Assembly (NCBI GenBank): GCA_009377795.1
Contig: WHTJ01000032.1
Location: 1-44,164, forward strand
Direction: 5' to 3'
From: Propionibacteriales bacterium
Lineage (GTDB): Bacteria > Actinomycetota > Actinomycetes > Propionibacteriales > Nocardioidaceae
DNA: 44,164 nucleotides
A program made the position numbers and the translations under genes. How positions within the stretch are numbered: position 1 is the first letter of the stretch; each line of letters opens with the position of its first letter. The notes beneath the pieces are model-generated. The model was given only the letters and a program-made list of their open reading frames with translations. It was not told the DNA's origin and did no database searches. Of the stretch, positions 33,974-41,822 are shown in pieces.

Positions 33974-35451
33974 GTCGCCGACCGTCCCGCGTGCATTCCG
34001 GCGACCTTGCCGAACACCGCACCGCTCGTCAGGCCGGTGCCGCCGGGGTAGTTGAAGTAGAAGATGCCGCCGACCAGCTCGCCGCAGGCGTACAGCCCGG
34101 GAATCGGTTGCTCCTCGGTGTCGAGGACCTGGGCATCGGTGGTGATTCGCAGGCCGCCGAAGGTGAACGTGATCCCGCAGGTGATCGCGTACGCCTCGAA
34201 GGGCGGGCTGTCCAATGTGTTGGCCCAGTTCGACTTGTTGGTCGTGAGCCCGCTCGTCGACCGCCCGTCCTTGACGTTCGGGTCGAACGGAACATCCGTG
34301 CGTACGGCCTTGTTGTATTCCTCGACCGTTCGCAAGAACTGGTCTGGATCCACTCCCTCGAGTCTCGCGGCGAGCTCCTCGAGCGTTTTCCCGGTCACCT
34401 TGGTGACCTGGCGAATACGATATTCGTCCCGCAACAGATGCGTGACCTTCTGATCGAAGATCTGCCACGCGAACTGACTGGGCTGGGCGAGAACGACGCG
34501 CCCGTACTTCGCGTAGGTGTAGTTGCGGAAATCCGCCCCCTCGTCGACGAAACGCCTGCCCTCGGCATTGACCATGATCCCGAACGGATAGCTGTGTTTC
34601 TGGAAGCCGTCCCCCACCGCGAGGTCGCCGAAGGGCGGCGCGTGCAGCTCCCATCCGACGGCGTGCGCACCCGACCAATGGCCCCACGGCATGGCTCCGA
34701 TGTCCAGGGCCATCCCGATCCCGTCGCCCATGTTGAAGCGCGACCCGCGCACCTTGGCCAGGTCCCAACCCGGTCCGAGATAGCGAGTTCGCCATTCCGC
34801 ATTGGCCTCGAATCCGCCGCTTGCGAGCACCACCGCCGACGCGTGGACGTCTTCCAGTACGCCGTCGCGGCGAACTCGCACGCCCGTGACCCGCGGGCCG
34901 TCGGTCAGCAGCTGTACGGCGCGAGCGCCGTACTCGATCTCGGCGCCGGCCGTCTCGGAGGCCTTCGTCAGGGCGTCGACAAGCCCCGGTCCACCACCCC
35001 AGGCCTCGAGCGTCAGGCCACCCCAGAACTTGAATCGTCCGTCCACCTTGAACGCCTGGCGCCCATAGATCGGCAGGAACCGCACGCCCTTGTCACGCAT
35101 CCACCGAAGCGTGTCGAAGCTTCGCTTCACCAGCATCTCGGCGAGGTCGGGATCGGTACGGTACTCCGTGACCTCTGCCAGGTCGTCGAGAAAGTCTTCC
35201 TCGGTATAGGAGCCGAAGTCGGTCTGCTCGATCTGTGACTGCGACAAATCCGGTGACAGCTCGAGGATGTCCTCGACCCCGCGATAGGCCACGCGCATGG
35301 CACCCGCGGTAAAGGCCGTGTTTCCGCCGCGCTCGTCGTACGGTGCGCGTTCCAGAACGAGCACCGTCGCGCCGGTTTCCCGGGCCGCCAGTGCCGCGGT
35401 CAACGCCGCATTACCCGCCCCCACCACGACAACGTCATAGGACCTCTGCAT
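33970..35451 (-). CDS. FAD-dependent tricarballylate dehydrogenase-like flavoprotein (TcuA-like), copy 2
   Basis: 493 residues. FAD motif VVVVGAGNAALTAALAARE, then YDERGGNTAFTAGAMRV, and near the end CGITFTFGGLRITTDAQV and GLYACGELVGGIFYFNYPGG. It is closer to described TcuA proteins than copy 1, with AFTAGAMR and the complete cap domain. The ATG at 35451 follows ggaggagcgca. First gene of the right-hand operon, behind a GTATAC-type operator. No TcuB iron-sulfur/cytochrome partner is seen, so electrons must go elsewhere or another quinone-linked partner is encoded outside the window. Confidence 0.88.
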   Translation of the reverse strand: MQRSYDVVVVGAGNAALTAALAARETGATVLVLERAPYDERGGNTAFTAGAMRVAYRGVEDILELSPDLSQSQIEQTDFGSYTEEDFLDDLAEVTEYRTDPDLAEMLVKRSFDTLRWMRDKGVRFLPIYGRQAFKVDGRFKFWGGLTLEAWGGGPGLVDALTKASETAGAEIEYGARAVQLLTDGPRVTGVRVRRDGVLEDVHASAVVLASGGFEANAEWRTRYLGPGWDLAKVRGSRFNMGDGIGMALDIGAMPWGHWSGAHAVGWELHAPPFGDLAVGDGFQKHSYPFGIMVNAEGRRFVDEGADFRNYTYAKYGRVVLAQPSQFAWQIFDQKVTHLLRDEYRIRQVTKVTGKTLEELAARLEGVDPDQFLRTVEEYNKAVRTDVPFDPNVKDGRSTSGLTTNKSNWANTLDSPPFEAYAITCGITFTFGGLRITTDAQVLDTEEQPIPGLYACGELVGGIFYFNYPGGTGLTSGAVFGKVAGMHAGRSAT

Positions 35452-35467
35452 TGCGCTCCTCCGCCGA

Positions 35468-35484
35468 CTGTATACCACCGTACG
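35468..35484 (-). promoter_or_regulatory. GTATAC-type operator, TcuA copy 2 operon
   Basis: Reads CTGTATACC, three bases, then GTACG on the plus strand, 17-33 bases before the TcuA-like start. It shares the GTATAC core with the sites at 28684 and 29538. Confidence 0.5.
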
Positions 35485-35506
35485 CGTCGAAATACATCAC
35501 TGTCTA

Positions 35507-35536
35507 GCGGCCCGGAGCGGCCCGGAGCAGCCCGGA
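35507..35536. repeat. Short tandem repeat, three 10-bp units
   Basis: GCGGCCCGGA is repeated twice exactly and once with one change (GCAGCCCGGA), followed by a partial fourth unit. It lies between the last island gene and the first flank gene, so it is close to the right border of the island. Confidence 0.6.
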
Positions 35537-35547
35537 GCGCGGCGTGG

Positions 35548-36693
35548 TCAGCCGGGCGACCCGGTCCGGGGCTCCTCCGGCTCGGGATCGTGCTCGGCGA
35601 GGAACTCGTCCAGGAGCCGCCAGGTGGTCGCGCGCGCCGCGCGGCCGGTGAGCATGCCGAGATGCCCGCCGGGTACGACCTCGAAGCGGACCTTGGAGTG
35701 CGGAACCATCTCGGCGAGCGGCCGCACCGCGTCGATCGGTGCGATGCCGTCGCTCGAGCCGGCAAGGACAAGCAACGGCACATGCAGGTCGCTGAGCTCG
35801 ATCCGGCGGTCGTCGTCGAGGTTCCAGCCCCCGCCGGCGAGTGCGTTCTCGCGGATGGCCCGGTGGTAGAGCTGGCCGAACGTCCGGCCGGGGTAGGCGA
35901 TCATGTTGGCCGTGAACCGGTCGACGGCCTCCAACTGCGCGAGGAACTCCTCGTCATCGAGATGGGTGAGCATGGCCACCGGCTTGGTGATCACCTTGTC
36001 CAGGCTGGACACCTGGAAGGCCCGTCGTACGAGAGGCTTCGGCGCACCACCCAGGACGCGATACGCCGCGGTCAGCACCTTGCCGTCGGCCAGGTCGACC
36101 AGCGGCCGGAGCGGCGCGATCATCGGCACCCGGGTCACGTCGACCGGGGTGCCGGCCGCGGTCACGGACGCGATCGGCAGGTCGTGACGCTCGGCCGCGG
36201 TGAGTACGGCGAACAGGCCACCGAGGCTCCAGCCCACCAGATGTACCGGCTCCCCGGCGTGCTCGTGCACCACCCGCACGGCCTCGGGGATCGTCTCGTC
36301 GATCCAGTGCTCGATGCCCAGATGCCGGTCGGCGAAGGACACCTCGCCGTACTCCACCAGGTACGTCGGCCGCTGTTCGCCCACCAGGTGCTCGACCAGA
36401 GAGCAGCCGCGGCGCAGGTCGAAGCAGAGCGACGGCGCGGCGAGCGGTGTGACCAGCAGCACCGGTGATCCGGTCGGGTGCGAGCCCGCGCCCGGCCGGT
36501 AGCGGTAGACCTCGCGCATCGTGCCCTCGTCGATCAGCGTCCGCGGCATCGGGCGCAGGTCGGCCACGCCGCCGCACAGCGTCTTGTGCGCGACGTTGGC
36601 ACCGGCCGCCAGCACCTGATCCGGTGACGGCATCCGTGGAACACCGGGTATCCGGGGCAGCCCCGGCAATGGAGTGAGTACCGGCACTCGCAT
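35548..36693 (-). CDS. Alpha/beta hydrolase related to PHA synthases (PhaC-like fold)
   Basis: 381 residues. The N-terminal part REVYRYRPGAG...PVLLVTPLAAPSLCFDLR and the region around the nucleophile HLVGWSLGGLFAVL resemble class I/III PHA synthases, but the nucleophile is Ser in GWSLGG rather than the Cys of true PHA synthases. The acid and base are likely in LVLAGSSDGIAP and VVPGGHLGMLTG. It is therefore probably an esterase or acyltransferase-like hydrolase. The ATG at 36693 lies 15 bases downstream of the otsA stop, so it may be co-transcribed with otsA. Confidence 0.75.
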   Translation of the reverse strand: MRVPVLTPLPGLPRIPGVPRMPSPDQVLAAGANVAHKTLCGGVADLRPMPRTLIDEGTMREVYRYRPGAGSHPTGSPVLLVTPLAAPSLCFDLRRGCSLVEHLVGEQRPTYLVEYGEVSFADRHLGIEHWIDETIPEAVRVVHEHAGEPVHLVGWSLGGLFAVLTAAERHDLPIASVTAAGTPVDVTRVPMIAPLRPLVDLADGKVLTAAYRVLGGAPKPLVRRAFQVSSLDKVITKPVAMLTHLDDEEFLAQLEAVDRFTANMIAYPGRTFGQLYHRAIRENALAGGGWNLDDDRRIELSDLHVPLLVLAGSSDGIAPIDAVRPLAEMVPHSKVRFEVVPGGHLGMLTGRAARATTWRLLDEFLAEHDPEPEEPRTGSPG

Positions 36694-36708
36694 CGTCTGT
36701 CCTCTTGC

Positions 36709-38139
36709 TCAGGGCGTCGTGAGCGCATCGAGGAAGCCCGATGCCCAGCGGCCGATGTCGTGCTCGAGGATGTACTTGCGCATCGCTCGCATCCGCTTCG
36801 TGACGTCGCGGGAGTCGGCATGCGTCGCGGCGAGCAGCGTCTCCTTGAGTCCGTTGATGTCGTACGGGTTAACGAGGAACGCCTGCTTGAGTTCCGCGGC
36901 GGCCCCGGCGAACTCGCTGAGCACGAGGGCGCCGTCCTCGCTGTGCCGGCAGGTGACGTACTCCTTCGCCACGAGGTTCATGCCGTCGCGCAGCGGGGTG
37001 ACGACCATGATGTCGGCCGCGAGGAAGAGCGCGGCCATCTCCTTACGGGAGAACGACGTGTGCATGTAGTTGATCGCCGGGGTGCCGATCCGGCCGTGGT
37101 CGCCGTTGATGTTGCCGACCATGCGGTCGATCTCGTCACGGAGTACGCGGTACTGCTCGACTCGTTCGCGAGACGGCGTCGCCACCTGGATCAGCACGGC
37201 GTCGTCCACGGTGACGTGGCCGTCTTGAAGCAGCTCACCGAAGGCGCGCAGCCGCTGCCGGATGCCTTTGGTGTAGTCCATCCGGTCGACGCCGAGCAGG
37301 ACGTGCCTCGGGTTTCCGACCTCGGCCCGGAGCTCCTTGGCCCGTGCCTCGGTCTCCGGCGACTTCGCCAGTGCGCTCAGCTCGTCGGTGTCGATCGAGA
37401 TCGGGAACGCGCGGGCGCGTACGGTGCGACCGTCCGACAGGGTCACGAGGTCGCGGTGGGTCTTGTGTCCCGTGAGCGTACGGACAAGGCGGGCGAAGTT
37501 GGCGGCGGCGCCGGGGACCTGGAACCCCACCAGATCGGCGCCGAGCAGGCCCTCGATGATCCGCCTCCGCCACGGGAGCCGCATGAAGAGCTCCGTCGGG
37601 GGAAACGGGATGTGCAGGAAGAACCCGATGCGCAGGTCGGGCCGCAGCACCCGCAACAGCTGCGGTACGAGCTGAAGCTGGTAGTCGTGCACCCAGACCA
37701 CGGCCTTGTCGGCGGCGATCTCCGCCGCGCGTGCGGCGAAGCGCTGGTTGACCTGCACGTAGGAGTCCCACCATTCGCGGTGGAACTCCGGCGCGACGAT
37801 GACGTCGTGGTAGAGCGGCCACAACGTGGCGTTCGAGAAGCCCTCGTAGTACTCCCCGACCTCGTCCTCGGTCAGCGGTACCGGCACCAGCGTGAGGCCG
37901 TCCAGCTCGAACGGCGTCGTGTCCTGGATCGGCCCGCCCGGCCAGCCGATCCAGGCGCCGCGGTGTCGGCGCAGCACGGGTTCGAGGGCGGTGACCAGCC
38001 CGCCGGGGGAGCGGCGCCACGAGGTCGAGCCGTCGCGTCCGACGACGCGGTCGACGGAGAGCCGGTTCGCGACCACGACCAGGTCGCTGCGGCCGGAGGC
38101 CCCCGCCGGAGTACGTGCGGCGTTTTTGCGCGCTGGCAT
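36709..38139 (-). CDS. otsA: Alpha,alpha-trehalose-phosphate synthase (UDP/ADP-glucose-forming)
   Basis: 476 residues, GT20 glycosyltransferase making trehalose-6-phosphate from a nucleotide-glucose and glucose-6-phosphate. Motifs: [93 protein letters not shown]. All known donor- and acceptor-site segments are present. The start at 38139 (MPARKN) has gagggaagaggg upstream; an in-frame ATG at 38169 is possible. The partner phosphatase otsB lies at 39260 on the other strand. Confidence 0.95.
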   Translation of the reverse strand: MPARKNAARTPAGASGRSDLVVVANRLSVDRVVGRDGSTSWRRSPGGLVTALEPVLRRHRGAWIGWPGGPIQDTTPFELDGLTLVPVPLTEDEVGEYYEGFSNATLWPLYHDVIVAPEFHREWWDSYVQVNQRFAARAAEIAADKAVVWVHDYQLQLVPQLLRVLRPDLRIGFFLHIPFPPTELFMRLPWRRRIIEGLLGADLVGFQVPGAAANFARLVRTLTGHKTHRDLVTLSDGRTVRARAFPISIDTDELSALAKSPETEARAKELRAEVGNPRHVLLGVDRMDYTKGIRQRLRAFGELLQDGHVTVDDAVLIQVATPSRERVEQYRVLRDEIDRMVGNINGDHGRIGTPAINYMHTSFSRKEMAALFLAADIMVVTPLRDGMNLVAKEYVTCRHSEDGALVLSEFAGAAAELKQAFLVNPYDINGLKETLLAATHADSRDVTKRMRAMRKYILEHDIGRWASGFLDALTTP

Positions 38140-38272
38140 ACGCACCCTCTTCCCTCGCGTCGTGACCATGACATTATCCGTTGCCGGGCCCCGCCCGCGC
38201 GGGTCAGCCCGGGATCGGTCCGCCGGGCGCTGAACCGCGGGCCCGCAGAGGCGAGACGCGCCGACCGGCTGA

Positions 38273-38302
38273 ATGACACCGGTGTCGTTTGTCGCCTAGG
38301 AT
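38273..38302 (+). promoter_or_regulatory. Sigma-70-type promoter for the DUF3263-otsB unit, with embedded palindrome
   Basis: ATGACA (38273-38278) and TAGGAT (38297-38302) are separated by 18 bases and match actinobacterial -35/-10 boxes. The perfect 12-bp palindrome GACACCGGTGTC (38275-38286) overlaps the -35 box and spacer and could be an operator. The start codon at 38344 lies 42 bases after the -10 box. Confidence 0.5.
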
Positions 38303-38343
38303 GACCGTAGTCGCCCGTATATAACCGATGTCGAGGGAGATCG

Positions 38344-38658
38344 ATGACCTTCACTGGCGCCGACGCCGCGAACGTCGTGACCTCCGGTGACGCCGCCCGG
38401 GCCGCCGAGGAGCTCACCGAGCGTGACCGGGAGATCCTGAGTTTCGAGCGCCACTGGTGGAACTACGCCGGCGCCAAGGAGCAGGCGATCCGGGACAAGT
38501 TCGGGATGTCGGCGACCCGTTACTACCAGGTGCTGAACGCGCTCATCGACCACGAGACGGCCCTGGTCTACGACCCGCTGCTGGTCAAGCGGCTGCGACG
38601 GCTACGTTCCGCCCGGCAGCGCGCCCGTTCCGCTCGACGCCTCGGTTTCGACGTGTGA
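38344..38658 (+). CDS. DUF3263 domain protein
   Basis: 104 residues, basic and soluble. The core ERDREILSFERHWWNYAGAK followed by EQAIRDKFGMSATRYYQVLN is the DUF3263 signature, a small helical domain widely conserved in actinobacteria and resembling a helix-turn-helix. The C-terminus is Arg-rich (RLRRLRSARQRARSARR), suggesting nucleic-acid binding. Function not established. The Shine-Dalgarno gagggag precedes the ATG. It is usually found next to the LytR_C protein, as here. Confidence 0.85.
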   Translation: MTFTGADAANVVTSGDAARAAEELTERDREILSFERHWWNYAGAKEQAIRDKFGMSATRYYQVLNALIDHETALVYDPLLVKRLRRLRSARQRARSARRLGFDV

Positions 38659-38664
38659 CCCGCG

Positions 38665-39246
38665 ATGTCCGGCATGCGCGACCCGACGGTGCTGACTCAT
38701 CGAGGTGAGCGCGGCTGGGCGATGCCGACGATCGTCGCGGTCGGCAGCGTGCTGGGCATCATCGTCGCGATGGCGGCGTACCTGCTCGGCGTCGGATCCT
38801 CGGACCCGGCCGGGTCCGCCGGCACCGATCAGACCGCCGAGCAGGCCGATCAAGATCGAGGCGACGCCGATCGCACGGGATCGCAGACCTCCGAGCCGGG
38901 AGCGGAGCAGAAGTCCGTCCCTCGCCAGAAGCCGAAGCCGGAGCGCCGGCCGCGCCAGGAGCCGCCGCCACCCACCCGTGACGTCTACGTCGAGGTCTAC
39001 AACAATTCCGGCGTGACCGGACTCGCGGGGTCGACCGCCGCCAGTCTGCAGGACGGCGGATGGCAGGTCGTCGGCATCGACGACTGGTACGGCAACATCC
39101 CGGCCAGCACGGTCTACTACCCCGATTCGCTCGCGGCGGACGCACGGCGGCTGGCCAGGGAGCTCTCCATCGCGCGGGTCCGCGGGGCCGTGGCCCCGAT
39201 GAAGTTCGACCGGCTGACCGTGATCCTCACCGCGGACACGGTCTGA
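38665..39246 (+). CDS. LytR C-terminal-domain membrane protein
   Basis: 193 residues: a short cytoplasmic start, one membrane helix at about 22-43 (MPTIVAVGSVLGIIVAMAAY), a long charged, proline-rich linker (QKPKPERRPRQEPPPP), and a C-terminal LytR_C domain (DVYVEVYNNSGVTGLAGSTA to KFDRLTVILTA). Domains of this type are found in extracytoplasmic proteins near cell-wall ligation enzymes. It lies 6 bases after DUF3263 and 13 bases before otsB, so one transcript is likely. Start ATG 38665; 38674 is an alternative. Confidence 0.85.
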   Translation: MSGMRDPTVLTHRGERGWAMPTIVAVGSVLGIIVAMAAYLLGVGSSDPAGSAGTDQTAEQADQDRGDADRTGSQTSEPGAEQKSVPRQKPKPERRPRQEPPPPTRDVYVEVYNNSGVTGLAGSTAASLQDGGWQVVGIDDWYGNIPASTVYYPDSLAADARRLARELSIARVRGAVAPMKFDRLTVILTADTV

Positions 39247-39259
39247 TCCGTCGTACGCC

Positions 39260-40111
39260 ATGCAGGCCGGCAACCAGTCCGGGGCGGCAGCCCTCGCTCC
39301 CGTCACCGAGTCCGGACGGGCGGGCCTCGCGGCGCTGATCGAGAATCCGCGCTCGGCCCTGCTGGCGTTCGACTTCGACGGCACGCTCGCGCCGATCGTC
39401 GACGACCCGGCCGGCGCGCGTGCGCACCCGGACGCGCTCCCGGCTCTGCAGGGGGTGGCGGGTGTGGTGGGCCGGCTGGCCATCATCAGCGGGCGGCCGG
39501 TGGCGAGTGCCGTGGAGTACGGCGGGCTGGCGGGCTGGTCCGGGCCGGCAGATCTCGTCGTACTCGGCGAGTACGGTCTCGAGCGCTGGCACGCCGCCAC
39601 GGGGGAGACCACCGAGCCCGACCCGCTGCCGGGTGTCGCCGAGGTCAAGCGGCGGCTTCCCGAGCTGCTCGCCCGGGCCGGGGCCGCGGCCGCCCATGTG
39701 GAGGACAAGCGGGTGGCGGTCGGCGTACACACGAGGCGAATGCCGGACCCGGCGGAGGCGCTGGACCGCCTGCGCGGGCCGTTGAGCGCGCTGGCCGCGG
39801 AGACCGGGCTGACCCTGGAGCCGGGCAGGTTCGTGCTGGAGCTGCGTCCGCCCGGCGTCGACAAGGGGCGCGCGCTGCGCGGTCTCGTCGAGGAGTACGC
39901 CGCACGGATGGTCATGTACGCCGGTGACGACCTGGGCGACCTCGCGGCGTACGACGCGGTCGACGCGCTGCGCGCGGAGGGGGTGCCCGGACTGCTGGTG
40001 TGCTCCGGGTCCGTCGAGGTGACCGCGCTGGCCGAACGTGCCGACCTGGTCGTCGACGGCCCGGACGGCGTGATCGCCGTACTACGCGCCCTCGCCGACC
40101 GGCTGCACTGA
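39260..40111 (+). CDS. otsB: Trehalose-6-phosphate phosphatase
   Basis: 283 residues, HAD superfamily, converting trehalose-6-phosphate to trehalose. Motif I DFDGTLAP is at 38-45 with two catalytic Asp. Motif II is IISGRPV, a Lys motif lies in RPPGVDKGRALRGL, and motif IV VMYAGDDLGDLAAYDAV carries the Mg-binding acids. Completes the OtsAB pathway with the divergent otsA. No strong Shine-Dalgarno is visible, so translation may depend on the gene upstream. Confidence 0.92.
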   Translation: MQAGNQSGAAALAPVTESGRAGLAALIENPRSALLAFDFDGTLAPIVDDPAGARAHPDALPALQGVAGVVGRLAIISGRPVASAVEYGGLAGWSGPADLVVLGEYGLERWHAATGETTEPDPLPGVAEVKRRLPELLARAGAAAAHVEDKRVAVGVHTRRMPDPAEALDRLRGPLSALAAETGLTLEPGRFVLELRPPGVDKGRALRGLVEEYAARMVMYAGDDLGDLAAYDAVDALRAEGVPGLLVCSGSVEVTALAERADLVVDGPDGVIAVLRALADRLH

Positions 40112-40124
40112 GCTCGCCTCCTCT

Positions 40125-40176
40125 TTCGCGCCGAGATTGCACATCTGGTCGACCACAAGTGCAATCTCGGCGCGAA
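40125..40176. repeat. REP-like palindromic element, copy 2 (long hairpin)
   Basis: TTCGCGCCGAGATTGCA (40125-40141) pairs perfectly with 40160-40176. The inner part continues the symmetry (TGGTCGACCA at the centre), so the whole 52 bases is a near-perfect palindrome with two mismatched pairs. Located just after otsB. The unit is shared with 28743-28792 and 42120-42146, here arranged with the CCAGATG ends facing each other. It may also stop or protect the otsB transcript. Confidence 0.75.
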
Positions 40177-40194
40177 GGTGGCCGCGCGAGGGGT

Positions 40195-40255
40195 GGTGGG
40201 CACGGCTGCGGCGGGGCTGGCGCGAGGGCTGGTGGGCACGGGGGCTGGGCACGGG
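40195..40255. repeat. Imperfect GGTGGGCACGG repeats
   Basis: GGTGGGCACGG occurs at 40195-40205 and 40231-40241, and a variant CTGGGCACGGG follows at about 40245. The stretch is very G-rich on the plus strand and lies between otsB and the thrC leader. No coding potential is seen. Confidence 0.4.
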
Positions 40256-40302
40256 TGGGCCCGAATGGTGGACCGCCCGGCACGCCATTCGAGACGACCA
40301 GT

Positions 40303-40308
40303 TAGGCT
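40303..40308 (+). promoter_or_regulatory. Candidate -10 element of the thrC transcript
   Basis: TAGGCT, preceded by a T, nine bases before the first base of the SAM riboswitch, the right distance for a start point at the riboswitch edge. No good -35 box is visible at 17-18 bases. Confidence 0.4.
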
Positions 40309-40316
40309 GAACGCAG

Positions 40317-40446
40317 CTCATCGAGAGGGGCAGAGGGAAACGGCCCAGTGAAGCCCCGGCAACCAGGCAGTGCACCTCGCGCGAGGCCGACACTGACCCC
40401 GGTGCCACGTCCGTCCCACGCCGAGGGTCGGCGCGGGGAAGATGAG
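40317..40446 (+). promoter_or_regulatory. SAM-I (S-box) riboswitch
   Basis: The outer P1 stem is CTCATC (40317-40322) with GATGAG (40441-40446). Inside are the conserved S-box blocks GAGGGAAACGGCCC, GAAGCCCCGGCAACC, GGTGCCACGTCC and a GC-rich P4-like hairpin. Binds S-adenosylmethionine. The ribosome-binding AAGGAGG begins at the very next base (40447), so SAM binding probably controls translation start rather than transcription end. It precedes thrC, which competes with methionine synthesis for homoserine phosphate; SAM control of thrC in actinobacteria fits that branch point. Confidence 0.85.
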
Positions 40447-40457
40447 AAGGAGGCCTC

Positions 40458-40538
40458 GTGAGCAATCCCTTGAGCAGCCGACTCGATGCCGCGCGCCCGC
40501 TCGCGGCGCCGACCTGTGACTGCGGGGTGGCGGCATGA
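40458..40538 (+). CDS. Small Cys-containing leader ORF upstream of thrC
   Basis: The GTG at 40458 follows a strong AAGGAGG (40447-40453) and reads 26 codons ending ...APTCDCGVAA, then TGA at 40536-40538. Two Cys codons (TGT GAC TGC) lie near the end. The stop overlaps the thrC ATG (ATGA), and thrC itself has no convincing Shine-Dalgarno, so thrC translation likely depends on ribosomes finishing this ORF. The strong ribosome site belongs to the leader, not to thrC, so the riboswitch would act through it. A Cys-sensing role by ribosome stalling at TCDC is inference, supported by the downstream cysteine gene cysO. Confidence 0.65.
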   Translation: MSNPLSSRLDAARPLAAPTCDCGVAA

Positions 40539-41800
40539 GCACCACCGTGTCGGAGCCCGGCACCGCTCAGCGCGCAGCCTTTGGCAACGCGATCGCACTG
40601 GTCTGCCGGGCCTGTGGCGCCGAACAGGCCCTCGGACCGTACTACGCGTGCGACGAGTGCTTCGGCCCGCTGGAGGTCGGGTACGACGTCGAGCGGGTGA
40701 CCCGGGAGCAGATCGAGGCCGGACCCAAGAGCATCTGGCGCTACCAGCCTCTGCTGCCGGTCCCGAGCGACGTGGCGTCGTTTCCCAACACCGAGCCCGG
40801 ATTCACCCGGCTGATCCGCGCCGACAACCTCGCCCGCGAGCTCGGTATCAAGACCCTCTGGGTCAAGGACGACTCCGGCAACCCGACGCACTCCTTCAAG
40901 GACCGCGTGGTCGCGGTCGCACTGTCCGCGGCCCGCGAGCTCGGGCTCAAGGTGCTCGCCTGCCCGTCGACCGGCAATCTCGCCAACGCGGTCGCGGCCG
41001 CGGCGGCACGGGCCGGCATGAAGAGCGTGGTCTTCATCCCGCACGACCTGGAGCGCCCGAAGGTTCTGACCACGGCCGTGTACGACGGCACGCTGGTCGC
41101 GGTCAGGGGCACGTACGACGATGTGAACCGGCTGGCCTCCGAGATCGCCGGTGAGGAGGAGGACTGGGCGTTCGTCAACGTCAACGTGCGGCCGTACTAC
41201 TCGGAGGGGTCCAAGACGCTGGGGTTCGAGGTCGCGGAGCAGTTGGGCTGGCGGCTGCCGGAGCAGGTCGTGATCCCGGTCGCGTCGGGCTCGCAGCTGA
41301 CCAAGGTGGACAAGGGGTTCGGCGAGCTGGTCAAGGTCGGGCTGGTGGACGACACGCCGTACCGGATCTTCGGTGCCCAGGCCGAGGGGTGCTCCCCGGT
41401 GGCCACCGCGTTCAAGGAGGGGCACGACGTCGTACGCCCGGTGCGGCCGGACACGATCGCCAAGTCGCTGGCCATCGGCAACCCCGCAGACGGTCCGTAC
41501 GTGCTCGACACCTGCCGGCGCACCAGCGGCGCGGTCGAGCACGTCACCGACGAGGAGGTCGTCGAGGGCATCCGGCTGCTGGCCCGCACCGAGGGGATCT
41601 TCGGCGAGACCGCCGGAGGGGTCACCGTGGCCACGTTGAAGAAGCTGGTCGACACCGGACAGCTCGACCCCGAGGTGGAGACCGTCGTGTTCAACACCGG
41701 CGACGGGCTGAAGACCCTCGACGCCGTCTCCGGCCGGGTTGGTCCCGCGGCTACGATCGAACCGACCTACGCCGCCTTCACTGCCGCCGACCTGATCTGA
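40535..41800 (+). CDS. thrC: Threonine synthase
   Basis: 421 residues, PLP enzyme making threonine from O-phosphohomoserine. The N-terminal zinc-ribbon-like stretch VCRACG...YYACDECFG has Cys24, 27, 39 and 42. PLP-binding Lys122 is in THSFKDR, and the phosphate loop is in CPSTGNLANAVAAAA. Full length for the actinobacterial type. Start ATG overlaps the leader ORF stop. It lies upstream of cysO with a 22-base gap, so the two are one operon under the SAM riboswitch. Confidence 0.95.
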   Translation: MSTTVSEPGTAQRAAFGNAIALVCRACGAEQALGPYYACDECFGPLEVGYDVERVTREQIEAGPKSIWRYQPLLPVPSDVASFPNTEPGFTRLIRADNLARELGIKTLWVKDDSGNPTHSFKDRVVAVALSAARELGLKVLACPSTGNLANAVAAAAARAGMKSVVFIPHDLERPKVLTTAVYDGTLVAVRGTYDDVNRLASEIAGEEEDWAFVNVNVRPYYSEGSKTLGFEVAEQLGWRLPEQVVIPVASGSQLTKVDKGFGELVKVGLVDDTPYRIFGAQAEGCSPVATAFKEGHDVVRPVRPDTIAKSLAIGNPADGPYVLDTCRRTSGAVEHVTDEEVVEGIRLLARTEGIFGETAGGVTVATLKKLVDTGQLDPEVETVVFNTGDGLKTLDAVSGRVGPAATIEPTYAAFTAADLI

Positions 41801-41822
41801 GATCCGAGGGAGCGACCCGATC

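Noticed and set aside
35548-36693. PHA synthase (PhaC)
   Set aside because: The nucleophile motif is GWSLGG with Ser, whereas PHA synthases use Cys. No phasin, PhaA or PhaB lies nearby.
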